A DNA stretch of 64,000 nt, taken from positions 372,001 to 436,000 of the forward strand of contig JAVFKD010000010.1 in the NCBI GenBank assembly GCA_036429605.1. Direction: 5' to 3'. Source of the stretch: Cladobotryum mycophilum. Taxonomy: Eukaryota; Ascomycota; Sordariomycetes; Hypocreales; Hypocreaceae. The notes beneath the pieces are model-generated. The model was given only the letters and a program-made list of their open reading frames with translations. It made no database searches and was not told the DNA's origin. The position numbers and the translations under genes were made by a program. Shown here piece after piece: positions 43,714 to 55,685 of the stretch. The first letter of the stretch is position 1. Each line of letters starts with the position of its first letter.

Positions 43714-44633
43714 GCTGTCAAGGTCGACGACTAGTCCTGATGCGCAACGCCCCGCGGTCGGAGTGTTGCGACAATCCGAAGGGTATGCGCCGTATGGATG
43801 TCTGGTAAATGAATTGTATGCGAGAGTAAAGACAGAGGGGGAGAAAGATGCTAAGGCAAAAAGTTGAAAATCCAGGTATGAGAAAAATAGTTGATGCCAA
43901 GGCCAGTCCCCTGGGACCGAACGGATCCCAAGACCAAGAGGCTGGCACGTCTTGGCGCTATTACTACAGCTCTGGTCGCATTCGCGACAAACCGATGCGA
44001 GTCACGAGCTCGGACGACCGTTGGGGAAAAGGCTGGAGGGTGGACGGACGGACGGACACGGACGGAGACGTCGGGGGTGCGGACAGAGAGGACGCTCCGA
44101 GTGGGCCTTATTTTTCTTGTTCAAACGCTTTTTTGGCTCTTAGGTATGAAATAGTAGTAGCACCGTAAATAAAGTAGAGAGCCGCGGGATCCGTGGGCTT
44201 ATTATGATACCGATGGAATGCGCAGGTTTGGTGTGTCGTGTGTGCGAAGTGGTTTAAAGGGTCGCTGGTGACTGGATCGTTGGTGTTTCACTTGCTTTCT
44301 TTTCCTCCGTCTCCTTTCTGCAATCGTTTGCCGGGGTATGAGACTGAAGATTTCACCTTGACCTCTCGAGGTGGCCGGAAGGTGGAGCACCTGTGAATAA
44401 GGGAATCCGAGAGACTACGGAGTTCGAAAACTGGTGTTGCCGAGATGTCGCTTTTCTTAATGATGAGAAATATGAGAGTAGTACTTGTAGTAGTAGCTGT
44501 AGTAGTAATAATAATAAGTAATCAAAAGATTGAACACAGAATGCAACGGGATGGGAGAGACAAAAACGAGACTCGAAGCCAAACAGGGAGACCGAGGAGG
44601 CCCGTGTAGTATTATAGAAGGTCAAGGTAAGGC

Positions 44634-44688
44634 GCAGTGTAGTACAGTGCAGTGCAGCGCAGTGCAGTGCAGTGCAGCGCAGTATAGC
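44634..44688 (+). repeat. GTGCA pentamer repeat
   Basis: About ten imperfect units of cagtg/cagcg. Translation in the minus frame gives a meaningless repeated Leu-His-Cys-Thr-Ala pattern. Confidence 0.85.
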
Positions 44689-45077
44689 GAATAAAGTTGG
44701 GGGGTGAACACAAGACTAGAAAGGATGGATGCTTTTGCGTCCAAGCTACCCTTCCCTGTTGCCATTGGGCTATTCTGACGTACAGGAAAGACGAAAAGAG
44801 AGGAGGATGGCAATGGATAGTAATGGTAAGGTATGGATGGCAAGGTATGGTAGATTTGCCCAGATCAAATACGTACATACCTCGTACATACCTCGTACAT
44901 CCATCCATCAGAGGGATCTAGTTACTCCATAATAAAAATAGCTTATTTTGGCCACCAACAGAGGAACGAGAGAGGATTGTTGTTGTCTGCTTTTTCTGGC
45001 GGATGGGCTGAAAGGAGGAGGGAGGATTCCAGGCCAAAATCTGGCTCCGGTTCGTTCTGGCACACACTGGCTGCGGA

Positions 45078-45100
45078 TGCTGCTGCTGCTGCTGCTGCTG
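45078..45100 (+). repeat. (CTG)n repeat
   Basis: Seven to eight CTG units, with two more after a short interruption. Confidence 0.8.
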
Positions 45101-46032
45101 TTTCTGCTGCTACTTGAGCGTTCTGGTTCTGGCACCACGCACCACGCACCACCAGAGCCGGGTTGCCAGGTTGCCTCGTGCGATCGTGCTGACTGCTTCG
45201 AGCTTGAACGTGGGCGTTCAGCCACCCTTCGGTGTCGCCCCTCTCGCCTAACATCTGCATGTCTCGGCCATGGGTTCTCCATTGATCATCGCTGGTTCGG
45301 GGACAAAGTCGTTTGGGTTGGGTAGCATTTTGGTCATTTTGGTATGGAGGGATGGAGGGGGATTGCTTGGCGAATGCGAGTCCTTTTTTTTTTTCCGTCG
45401 TCCAAAGTGTCAAAGTGTCAATGTCAGTTCAAAGCCAAGTCAGAGTTTGAAGCCCATCTCCATTTTGCCAGGGGGTACGGAGGTACCTAGCGGCTCTACT
45501 AAACGCTGTGAAGAAGGTACCAAGGTACGGACTTTCACATCCGCCGTACCTGCCGTACCCTGGCAATGTACCCCACCACTTCCAGAATTTGTTAATCAGC
45601 TACGTCTCATCACGTATTGTGAGACATGTTAAAATGGAGTACAGGCTAGCAATCAATCAATCACGATAAGTACATACCACAAGTACTTACCTAAGGCAGA
45701 CATTCTTTGAGGCGAGGTAGATCCACCCTATCGGAGGCTTCGGTCGTTTTTTCCTTCTCCCTCTAACGATGGATTCAGCATCCCGCGTCCTCTCTCGTTT
45801 TCGACTCGTTTCGTACTCGCAACTCTGTTACATTACTGTCCCTGTCTGTCTTTGTCTCTGTCTCTTCACATCCCCCTTCTCAGCCCCAAGTTTCATTTTA
45901 GTCGTATTAGCAAATGAGGCGCAGAATTATTTAACGCAGCAGAATTTTATAGATTAGTCAATTTCTGTTGCTAGTCTAGTATCTAGTAGTAAGCAATGCA
46001 TACATACTTGGACGGACGGACAGACAGTGTTG

Positions 46033-46033
<1 letters not shown>

Positions 46034-46068
<35 letters not shown>
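46034..46068 (+). repeat. (GA)n microsatellite
   Basis: About 17 GA units. Confidence 0.85.
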
Positions 46069-46071
<3 letters not shown>

Positions 46072-46232
46072 AGGGTACCTAAAATAGTGAATGACTTCAT
46101 AACTAGGTGACCAACCCAACTCTAGAAGCCCCCAAATTTCTACGGCATTTCGGCATGCAATGAGATCTTGGCATGTGGATGCTAGTTGTTGCCCGGATTG
46201 TATTTGTATTTGTATTTGGGTCTGGTACCATG

Positions 46233-46260
46233 CGGATGCAGATGCAGATGCAGATGCAGC
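46233..46260 (+). repeat. (GATGCA)n repeat
   Basis: Four and a half hexamer units. Confidence 0.8.
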
Positions 46261-48944
46261 TGTCGTGAACAGCGAGAGCCGACACTCTACATACATACTT
46301 AGACAATACAGCCAACAGAATCCCTTGTGGTATATCATATATGCAATGGCTCGCTCGGGTGTTGGCATCCAGCATTGAGTTGTTGGTCATCTTTCTTTCC
46401 ATATCGTGACGCAAAAATAGCATTCAACTCTCTAACAAAGTACATATCCAAACCTTCAAAAGCAGGCTCTCTCATTCCGGAGAAGAACGATAAACTTTGC
46501 AGGGCCAAGACTGTGCCATGGAAGCTTAGCGTGCAAGGGGACCATGGATCCGATGCAACGTCTAGAAAGAATCCATACATGGTTACGCAACGATTATCAC
46601 CCACATGATTACCGAGTACATACATGCATGTACGCATACGCAGCCAAGGCCAAGAGAAAAAGCTTCTCTAGGCAGCCTCTAAAAGGGCAATAGATGAGAC
46701 TCGCCAAGACAATCCATCAAATACTAGGGAAACGTGTTGTATCATGGTACTCCGTATATGCAAAAAGAAAAGAAAAGAGGGCACGTGCTGTCAAGACATT
46801 CCTTTTCTTCCAAGCCAGCCACAGTCAAAGTCAGTCAGCACGTCTATCTCTCTATCTATCAATCAATATGTCCATGTGCCTGTCCGTCGTCAAGTCCCAG
46901 AAAATGAACCTTGAAGAATGCCTACCCCATTCCCACCCAAGTCACCCAAGCTTTACCAATTACGGCTGTTCGCGGCGTTGGTGGCTTGTCCAACGTCATC
47001 AGATGATCTTCCCGTCATTTGGTGGAGGCTTTCTTGGTCTTTGATGTTGCTTTTTTCGTTGTTACGGGTTACTCAAGCTTGTCAAGGATGCGCCGATCTA
47101 CGGAGCGCGGGATGAGAGTTCGATGCCTGTTGCGAGTTTGCGTCTTTCGTGCGTGGATTCATGTCCTCATTCGAGTGTCATTATTGTTCATTGTTACTTG
47201 GATAAATAAAACACTCAACTCTTTCTCAGTAACTAGTTTAGGCATTACTCGTACATTCTTATCTTTTTTCTTGGCATTTCTTACGCAAAAGGGGACCCCA
47301 GCCGCGTCATCTTTCGTCGAAAATAATACTCGTACATCATGAACGTCAGATGGAGTGATTTTGTTGGAGACTCATCTCAACGCTGGACTGCCTACCAAGT
47401 ACCTGCCAGGGACCTACAAGTACGTGCCTACAGTACGTATATCCCTGTCAGATACGCGTAAACGGATCTCCTTAAACGGGTACCTCATCCTCATCCATGA
47501 CTTGGAACTCGAATGACTTCCTAAATTGGGTGACTATTTCGCGGCAATTTACCACCACCAATATCCCCTCAGCGTGAGAATATTACTCGTGTACGGTTAC
47601 GTATCCGAGAAAATGGTGGCGCCTCGGCAACGTCTCCGTCCAGGGCAGCAGTCAGTTCCCTCGGTACCGCAGCGCGCAACATGTTTCTAGATTAGAAGAC
47701 TTGGCCATGGCCGCATGCATCATCACCATCAATGATCCACATCCGAGTAGGTACTGTATTAAGCCGCCTTGGCGGGTTGGCACTCCGTACGTCTCCATCC
47801 CCGCCCGTTGCAGCTACAAGTATGTATAACACGCCCACTATGCCGGCTTTGAGCCGCAAGCAGAAGCCGGGCATCCTCAGTCTTTTCCGCACCGTTACCC
47901 CATCAGTTCGCCAGGTGCACATTCTTGGTAACATGGTTATTAGGCGATGCTGAACTGCGTGTCGTATTGGGCGCAATCGACGGCCGTTTTCAGTGATCAA
48001 TCAGCATCATGCGGGCAAAGGCTTCTTCTGATTCAAGTCAAGTCAAAGTGAGAAATGATTGGAAATCAACAAGAAATAATAATCACAAGCTCCACTGTTT
48101 TAGGCTTAGATAACAAGAATTAAGTCGTTGTAGAAGATCCAAGTCGAGCTTACAGCAACCATGCAAGCGGAGAAGAAACATGTGTCAAACAAAGAACTTT
48201 GTCCCTATACTTGCCAAAATCTTCCATTATTTCTTTTGGTTCCTCTTGTTTCCCCTCTGATTCCCTTGTTGCCCATGGTTCCTTGAGAATGTATCACATT
48301 GGGCTTACATCTATGATACACCAGCCCTGGCCGTTATTCCCTGTAAGCCATGATGTCAAACATGAGTTGTACCTCCTCGACAATAAGAGACTCATCTCTA
48401 CCTGAGATCATTCTAGACGTATAACATAAAATTACACTTGACCACCATTTAAGCTTATACTTTGGCATCTAGTGCAAAATTAAGGCTTAGGGAGAGACGC
48501 AGAGATATTATATTTAAAAGTACAAAGCTTGAACATGTCCAAACTTACAGCCCGGCTATATACAGAAATCCGGCTGGAGCTATAAAAGATGTACTTGAGT
48601 GATCAGGAAATTTTACTCAAACAATTTTCATTCCAAAGCAGACATTCTTCGTTCATCATCTATCAAAGAACAAGCATCCATTGTGAAACAACAACGCCTT
48701 CAAACAAGTTCCTGTTGCTTTCAAATAACTGCCCCTCTATTGGACTCGAGCCACCCTCGCCACTCTACGCCACCCCCACTATTCGGGCTGCCTAGAGTGA
48801 CAGTTGACTGACCTTGAGAGCGCTATCAAACTCCACTACAATCTAACATCTCGACACTCTCCAGACCCGTCGTGCAGACTCATCCACTTCCGACCTGCAT
48901 TTACCCGGCGCAAATCGTTTCTCAGCCTCATCCCATACCCGACA

Positions 48945-50273
48945 ATGAAGCTCGTTTCGCGGCGCATACCAAAAGAATTCGAGGATGAGCAGGTCTCACT
49001 TCTCCCAGAGGACCCCGAGGACATGGTACGTTTGCTTCTTATCAACGCCTTCCCCCTTCCATAGACGATGCTCTTGTCGCATCATCGTCAAAGATAACAT
49101 GCAAGTCTAGCTAACATTTTCTCTTTACAGTGGCATGCATACAACCTCATAGTCCCCGGCGATCTCGTTCACGCACATGCCATTCGCAAAGTTGTCAACA
49201 TTAACCCAGGCACCGGCGTCCCAGCTTCCGAGCGCGTTCACACAGACCTCGCTGTCCGAGTCAAGTCCACATTCTTCGATCCCGCCATCTCCTCCCTCCG
49301 CATCTCCGGCGTCGTCGCATCCGAAAATGACCATGTGCCTATGGGGTCGCATCACACCCTCGACATCGAGGTCAACCGCTCCTTTACAGTAGTCAAGCCC
49401 GACGGGTGGGACAGCGTCGCAAAGACTACGCTGTCGCAAGCTCTCTCGGACGACAAGAACGGCGCCATGGCCGCTGTAGTCATGCAAGAAGGCATAGCCA
49501 ACATCTGCCTCATCACACAATTCCGAACCGTCCTCAAGACCCGCGTGGAGAGCGTCGTCCCCAAGAAGCGCGACACCGCCTCGGATCAAGATGCTGGTTT
49601 GCGCCGGTTCTTTGACAAGACATTATCCTCACTCCTCAGAGCCATCGACTTCTCCGACTCGCGACCTCTACTCTTGGCCAGCCCCGGATTCGTGGCGACA
49701 GATTTCAAGGCCTATATTGCGAAGCAAGGGCGGGACAAGACCGACAAGGTGCTCACAGCCGTGGCGAAGCAGGCAACAGTAATACACGCAAACTCGGGGC
49801 ACGTACACAGCTTAAACGAAGTTCTCAAGAGCCCCGAGGTTCTCGCCAAAATGAAGGATATGAACTACGCAAAGGAGGCGCAATACATGGACAATTTCTT
49901 CGACTTGCTCAAGCTCGACGACGGACGAGCATGGTACGGCACAAAAGCTGTCGAGAGGGCCGTTGCAGATGGAGCCGTCGGCCCTGGCGGTGGAGTCCTG
50001 TTGGTCAACAACTCCCTGTTCAGAAGCCAGGATCTCGCGACAAGGAAAAGATACGTCGGGCTGGTTGATAAAGTCAAGAATGATGGCGGCGATGCGCGAA
50101 TATTAAGCAGCGATCATGAGAGTGGGCAGAGGCTAAAAATGATGGGCGACATTGCTGCGATTTTGAACTACCCAATGCTTGATCTAGATGAGGATGAGGA
50201 AGAGGATGGAGAGCCTGCGCCGGTAAGAAGAAACGATGAGGAAGAATTAGACATGCTCGACAGTATCATCTAG
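48945..50273 (+). CDS. DOM34: Dom34/pelota, no-go-decay ribosome rescue factor
   Basis: An eRF1-like protein that with Hbs1 enters the empty A site of stalled ribosomes and splits them. Two exons (48945-49025 and 49131-50273; 105-nt intron) give 407 aa. The N-domain shows LVSRRIPKEFEDEQVSLLPEDPEDMWHAYN-type family sequence in parts (SLLPEDPEDM, WHAYNLIVPGDLV). The central domain has LLLASPGFVATDF and HANSGHVHSLNEVL. The C-domain has MDNFFDLLKLDDGRAWYG, VGLVDKVKNDGGDARILSS and SGQRLKMMGDIAAIL. The C-terminal tail is acidic (DEDEEEDGE). As expected for pelota there is no GGQ motif. The frame is clean. Confidence 0.96.
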
Positions 50274-50939
50274 GATAAAACGAATAATAGAATGGAATGG
50301 GTAAAAAGTATTGGTGTCTACGGAGTATTTGGTTGGAATATTTTATATATCTGTCTACCCTGTAAAGAGTAGACCGATGGAAGAAACAGAAGTATTCATA
50401 AATGTCTAGTAGCGACTATTAAATATACCCCAAACATACCCTATCTAGCTTGTGAAGATGTAAATAGGTATCAATGTTCCAAAATCAAGTCAATCATACA
50501 GATGAGAAGTTCTTCTGGTGATATTATTTTGAAGTTCCAAACTAGCAGTGGTGATGTAGGTTAAAGTGGTATAACCGATTGGTTAACCAAGTTCTCGGCT
50601 TCCGAAGGCCAATCCGAGCATCTTGTTGGCTCTTTAGCTCCAAGCAGCCAACCATGACTCATCGAGGCAATCCGCATGGCCAGATGAGGAAATGAACGGT
50701 TGGGTAGGACCACCCCCTCGGCTCAGCTCAGCTCAGCAACGATGCGATTCCCGGTGTGAGGTGGGGTAACAACTCACAGACTCCGTTCATGCATCGGCGG
50801 TTTATGGGTATAAGACTCGGACTTAGGCTTCAAAAGACGGAACGAGAAGCATAAAAGAACAGCGATATATCCTTGGGGATCAAACTTTCAACTTCACTTC
50901 ATACGTCTTTATCCCAAGCTTCCCTCAATACAGTTCTTT
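50274..50939. other. intergenic
   Basis: Spacer between DOM34 and the AKR. A short GCTCA tandem lies around 50718-50737, about 0.2 kb upstream of the AKR start. Confidence 0.5.
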
Positions 50940-52011
50940 ATGCTTCGCAGAATGGCGTCCAAGTTTACCCTGCAGTCAACCGTCAAGCTCAACTCGGGCT
51001 ATGAGCTTCCTCTCCTTGGCTTCGGTGTGAGTGATGACAATATTTCATACACATTCAATGCTATTGACTAACGCTTATTATAGGTTTACCAACTGTATGT
51101 TGCTCCATTCAAAGTCACGAATTGGCAACCTGTTGCGGTACTGACCATTGCGTAGCCCAAAGGACCAAGTCGTACAAATATGCTCCGAGGCACTGAGAGT
51201 TGGTTACCGTCATGTCAGTTCATAAACCATTAATCAAACCGTCTACGTTTTGTATGTTAACCTTGTACAGATCGACTCTGCTACATCGTACCGCAATCAA
51301 GGCGAATCCGCGGCTAGTATCGCAGCCTCTGGTGTCCCAAGGGAGGAGGTCTTCTTCACAACAAAGATACTTCGCAGCGGCAGCCCCCTCAGCTACAAGA
51401 ACACCCTGGACCAGGTCAACGCCGCGCTCGAGGAAACCAAGCTGGACTTCCTTGACCTCGTCCTCATCCACGCCCCCTACGGCGGCAGCGAGAACCGCAA
51501 GGGCGCTTGGAAGGCCTTGGTCGAGAGCGTCGAGGCCGGCAAGATTCGCTCCATTGGTGTATCAAACTACGGCGTGCACCATCTCGATGAACTGGAGACG
51601 CACATCAAGGAGCTAGAAGCCGAGCGCGGCGGACCAGGCAAGGGAGGCGTCCTCTCCGTTGGCCAGTGGGAGCTCCACCCCTGGCTCAACCGCGACGACA
51701 TCGTCGAGTGGTGCAACAAGAGGAACGTCGCCGTCCAGGCCTACTGCCCCATCGTCCGCGGCGAGCGCTTTGGCGATCCCAAGACCGTCGCCCTGGCGAA
51801 AAAGTACGGCAAGACGGAGGCCCAGATCCTGCTGCGGTGGAGCTTGCAGAAGGGCTACGTTGTGCTGGTCAAGACAGGCACGCCCTCGCGCATTGCTGAG
51901 AATGCCGGCTTGTATGATTTCGAGTTGACGGATGAGGAGGTTGTGGATTTGAAGACTGGGGAGTACAGCCCCTGCGCATGGGATCCTACCGTAGAGCCTC
52001 TGGAGAAGTGA
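50940..52011 (+). CDS. aldo-keto reductase with an 11-nt microexon
   Basis: A 294- or 298-aa NADPH-dependent reductase with four exons (50940/50952-51026, 51084-51094, 51156-51213 and 51271-52011). The tetrad is visible: Asp and Tyr in IDSATSYRNQG, Lys in FFTTKIL and His in VLIHAPYGG. Also present are SIGVSNYGVHHL and the cofactor-binding stretch VLVKTGTPSRIAENAG. The second exon is only 11 nt (VYQL including the split codon) but is needed for phase and supplies the conserved GFGVYQ start of the barrel. Two in-frame Met are possible; the one at 50952 (MASKF) is the more usual start. It belongs to the fungal AKR3-like group reducing small carbonyls or sugars; the substrate is unknown. Confidence 0.94.
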
Positions 52012-52328
52012 GACAAGAAATTAGACAGTAACTGAAGCGCCATAGACACACGAATAGAAAGCAAATTCTCGGTGAATTTTTTCTGATTCTATTCTTAGAA
52101 CAATCATTGTATACTGTTAATTATCAAATAGTGAATGAAAGCCATTTATGAGAATGGGGCATTTGTTGTGACTCGAAGCAATCACGTGACTGCGCTCGTC
52201 TCTCGCGTCAGTGCATCAATATCGCACTTGTCGCGTCCTCCGAACCCCCCACGCCAAAACAGTGACAACCAAGCGATGAACGACACCACATTGACCAAGA
52301 GCGTCTGCTCGGCGTGCGAAAAGAAAAC
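52012..52328. other. short intergenic spacer
   Basis: Contains the AKR 3' flank and the leader of the next gene. Nothing else is seen. Confidence 0.5.
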
Positions 52329-54455
52329 ATGCCACCCGTGCAAAGGACGTTCACCATCATCCCGCAAGGGAGGAGCCTCGCGAGCAATGGCGCCGGCGAC
52401 TCCGCGCCAATCCGGCCCATGACCTCGAAGCAGGTCCGAAAAGCGTACAAGGCTGCGAACAAGGCGCCGCCCATGTCCAAGGCGGAGCGGATAAAACAAG
52501 AAAAGGCTGAGCAGGAGCGCATCAGGAAGGAATTCGAAAAGGAGAAAACGGCAGCGCGGGCCAAAGCCGCGAGGGACCGGAAGCGCGACAAGGAGAATGC
52601 CGAAAAGGAAGAGAAGAAGAAGAAGAGGCAGCCGCTGGTGACAGTACGGCCGAGCCAGGATACGATTTCATGGTTCGTCAGGGGGAATGGCTCGGGCAAG
52701 AAGAGGGATTGTGCGGGCCGGGGGATTGAGGAAGAGAAGGCTCCTGAGGCAGCTCCACCACCATCTCCGATTGCAGAGGAATCGGAGGAAGAACAGATGC
52801 CAGAAATGCCGCCTATAAAGGACCCAACTCAAGAGGAACCTTTGGGGCTAGAGAAAGTGCCCGATAATGAGAAGAACTCAGATCCTCCGCCGGAGTGCCT
52901 GACAACTCAGCTGGATATAGTGGACTTTCAGATGATGGACAATTTCGATGTGGGATCTGGGGCGCCTAGCGAAAAGCAAATTACTGGTGACTCTGTCGCC
53001 GTGGCTGCAATTATCAAGAACCCTGAACCAAGGCCACCAAATGGCTCCGTGGAGATGCTAGATGACTTGGACGTGGGGATCAGGGGCGACGCAAACAAAC
53101 CACCAGATGGTGAGACTATAACAATTACAATCAAAGAAAACCTCGAACCGAACCCACAAATTCCCCGCTTGGAGCAAAAGTCGCTGCCAGAACTGGATTT
53201 GATATCTGAGGAGGACGATTTCGAGCTAGAAATGCTCGCTCTTGAAGCCATGACGCAGAAGCAGCTCAGTCGGAAATCTAATCCGAAGCTCAACCAAAGA
53301 TCTAGCCAGAAATCTAGCCAAAGGTCTAGTCAGAAACACAAGAAATGTAATTTAACACCAAACAATCGTCCAAACCCCACTCGAAGATCCACCTCGTTTG
53401 AGAGAGACCTAGGGCTAGATGTCAAGGGTCTACTTGATACCTCGGTCACAAAGCATCGTTCAAACAGACCTCCCGATCGCAAATTCCTTATTCCCCCTCC
53501 GCCGCCACCTCCACGCCGACGCTCGCCCTCACCACGCTCACCCATTGCTCAACGACCACAACTGCCTCCCCTCAGCACTCAGGCTATCTTCTCCAATCTC
53601 GATGACTTCTTCCCCACATCTTCACAACTGGCTCTCGAGCTCGAAGAGGATACGGAATTCTTAACCCCCAAACCTAAACCTTCCGCCCTTAAACCCACTC
53701 CAGCATCAAAATCTCGCTCACCATATCGATCCCCCGAGATCCTATCACCGGAAACTCCGTCCGAATCGCCAACGCCAAAGAAGCGTTTCTTCACATCCTC
53801 TGGAAACAATGAGATGCTCGCATTGGCGCTACACCGCAGTCGTCGCGATGCCGCGCTCGAGGAACTTGGCCGCAAGGAGGACATGCGTCTAGAGGTTGGT
53901 ATGATTGCGCAGATGGAAAAGGAGGCGGAGAAGAAAAAGCAGTCAGCGATCAAGGTGGAAAGGCCGAAACCCAAAATTATGAATACTATGAACCAGCCAC
54001 GACCGCTCCTACATCTTGCTGAGAAGAAACTAGCCGCTATAAGGGAGGCAAACAAGAAGGCGTCCCCAAAGGATGCCAAGAGGATGACACAGTGGAATCC
54101 GAATAAGATGCGACCTATAGAGGTGCCCAAGGACATTGCTTCGAAACAGCCAAAGGCAATTCCTCCAATAGAATCGAAAGTCACTCCAATGAAAGCTAGC
54201 AGGCACATACCTCCCCAGGGTCTAAAGAAACAGACCCCTATACAACAACAAAGCAAGACGATACCCCCACTAGATAAACAGCCAGGTCCTCCAACGAAAC
54301 CGCTCGGTACACCGATGCTCACCGATGCAAATAAAGAGAATATCGCTCCTCCTCCGGCGGCGGATATAAACGCCCCGGGGTCGAATTACCTGAGCGCCTC
54401 ACAGGAGACGGAATACGGGGGGATTGGATTGACGAAGCGGCGCTGGAACTTGTGA
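52329..54455 (+). CDS. large disordered, probably nuclear protein with KEN boxes, unknown function
   Basis: A 708-aa intronless protein. The start was taken at the Met of MPPVQRTFTIIPQGR because the upstream in-frame codons have no ATG. It has an N-terminal basic coiled-coil segment (AERIKQEKAEQERIRKEFEK), a possible nuclear signal (KKKKRQ), then acidic and Pro-rich disorder. A conserved-looking motif AIFSNLDDFFPTSSQLALEL follows, and later a helical stretch ALHRSRRDAALEELGRKED. A short SSQKSSQRSSQ repeat lies midway. Two KEN motifs are present (DKENAEK near the N-terminus and DANKENIAPP near the C-terminus), suggesting APC/C-controlled turnover (inference). The C-terminus ends GGIGLTKRRWNL, which looks conserved. 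No enzymatic domain is seen. Confidence 0.82.
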   Translation: MPPVQRTFTIIPQGRSLASNGAGDSAPIRPMTSKQVRKAYKAANKAPPMSKAERIKQEKAEQERIRKEFEKEKTAARAKAARDRKRDKENAEKEEKKKKRQPLVTVRPSQDTISWFVRGNGSGKKRDCAGRGIEEEKAPEAAPPPSPIAEESEEEQMPEMPPIKDPTQEEPLGLEKVPDNEKNSDPPPECLTTQLDIVDFQMMDNFDVGSGAPSEKQITGDSVAVAAIIKNPEPRPPNGSVEMLDDLDVGIRGDANKPPDGETITITIKENLEPNPQIPRLEQKSLPELDLISEEDDFELEMLALEAMTQKQLSRKSNPKLNQRSSQKSSQRSSQKHKKCNLTPNNRPNPTRRSTSFERDLGLDVKGLLDTSVTKHRSNRPPDRKFLIPPPPPPPRRRSPSPRSPIAQRPQLPPLSTQAIFSNLDDFFPTSSQLALELEEDTEFLTPKPKPSALKPTPASKSRSPYRSPEILSPETPSESPTPKKRFFTSSGNNEMLALALHRSRRDAALEELGRKEDMRLEVGMIAQMEKEAEKKKQSAIKVERPKPKIMNTMNQPRPLLHLAEKKLAAIREANKKASPKDAKRMTQWNPNKMRPIEVPKDIASKQPKAIPPIESKVTPMKASRHIPPQGLKKQTPIQQQSKTIPPLDKQPGPPTKPLGTPMLTDANKENIAPPPAADINAPGSNYLSASQETEYGGIGLTKRRWNL

Positions 54456-54983
54456 TTTGAAAAAAAAGGGGGGGACCATGGATAAGGGTTTACTGGATTA
54501 TTGTTTTCTTTCCTCTCTCGTATGGAACAGGATTTGATGGATGAATGACTGGGGGGAATGGGTTTTGATGGTCTTGGAATGACTTTTTCTTCTTCATTTT
54601 GGGGGAGTTGTACACTGGTATTGGTTTCATGTCAGGATTAGAAATGTATACCTCAGGATAAAGCGTAATGAAAGTTTCAATCAATCAAGCGAGTTGCATG
54701 TTCCCCTATCATAACACCCCCTTTTTTTCTTGCTTTTTTTCCCTTTCTTTTTGCTACGCTATATTCTCCACTGTAGCCAAGTTGAAGCAGAAGCGTCACT
54801 ACCATCAGGTGGACCGAAATCTATGTCAATAAATCTATGGCAGTGTCGGGTCTTTAAGACTCGAGAGCCCAGACTTTTCCGGCACATAACTGTAGGAGAG
54901 ATTGTAGGCGGAGCAACTCAGACACCAGAGAGAAGACAAGACAAATAGATATAGATAAGGGGGTCATTATCATAGTCTTGTTC

Positions 54984-55014
54984 TTTTTTTTTTTTTTTTT
55001 TGGGGGGGGGGGGG
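54984..55014 (+). repeat. T18-G13 double homopolymer
   Basis: 18 T followed directly by 13 G. Such junctions are prone to length errors. Confidence 0.85.
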
Positions 55015-55475
55015 AAGGTAGATGTTTTCCATCCCTCATTTTCTGACAGAGTTGAGAGCTCCTATATCCAAGCATTCTTTTCTTTTCTACCAGGTAGATA
55101 AAGTAGGTAAGTAGGCAGATAAGAATAATTATACACGGGACTTTACAGTCCGATACAAGTTTCTACAGAGTTTACCTCCCTGTCCCTCACCACAATCACT
55201 ACACAAAACGAGAGAAACAAAATCATGACCATGAACCAAAAAAAATCCACCCAAAAGAAAGAAGAGAGAAAGAAGAGAGAAAGAAAAATAGTCCCCAGTC
55301 CTTATGCCCAGAAGCCCATGGTATCTTTCATAAGCAATCAGCCCTACCATCTCTATTAAAAAAAGGGAAGAGAGAAAAAAGAACCGCTGTGTGCCACCAA
55401 CCCCCTTTCCTCCAACTTTCCCTCTGCTTCTCCCTCTCCCATCGACCCTTTGTTCTACTCCAAACGCCGCCGTCA

Positions 55476-55501
55476 TGTGTGTGTGTGTGCGTGTGCGTGC
55501 G
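55476..55501 (+). repeat. (TG)n/(CG TG) microsatellite
   Basis: About ten TG-like units, partly changed to CG. Confidence 0.75.
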
Positions 55502-55685
55502 TGCCAATATAAATAATAAGAAGAAGAAAGTCATAAGCGTTTGCGGCGCCTGCCGTCTTATTGAGATAACCATGCCAATATGCTAAAGCCCTCCCCCCAA
55601 TTGCTTTTACGAGTAACTTGCCCGTAGCCCCGGTCGGCCATCTTCATAACCAGTAGAGTATAACCTCTCCGCCATGCTCTTGTTC

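Larger units (their letters stand above)
43714..48944. other. 5.2-kb gene desert with many microsatellites
   Basis: No supported gene on either strand between the divergent starts of the WDR44-like gene and DOM34. Open frames here (for example those of about 120-160 codons near 44.9-45.4 kb) coincide with repeats and show no domain. The stretch is rich in short tandem repeats (listed separately) and in tracts such as tacc/ggta around 45.47-45.56 kb. It could contain long 5' leaders, non-coding transcripts or control regions. Confidence 0.5.
54456..55685. other. convergent intergenic region
   Basis: Convergent 3' flanks of the KEN-box and RING genes, with T/G and TG simple repeats. No gene is seen. 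Confidence 0.5.

Noticed and set aside
44908..45413. Overlapping open frames of 120-156 codons on both strands
   Set aside because: They arise from CTG and low-complexity sequence, have no motif, and occur in several frames at once.
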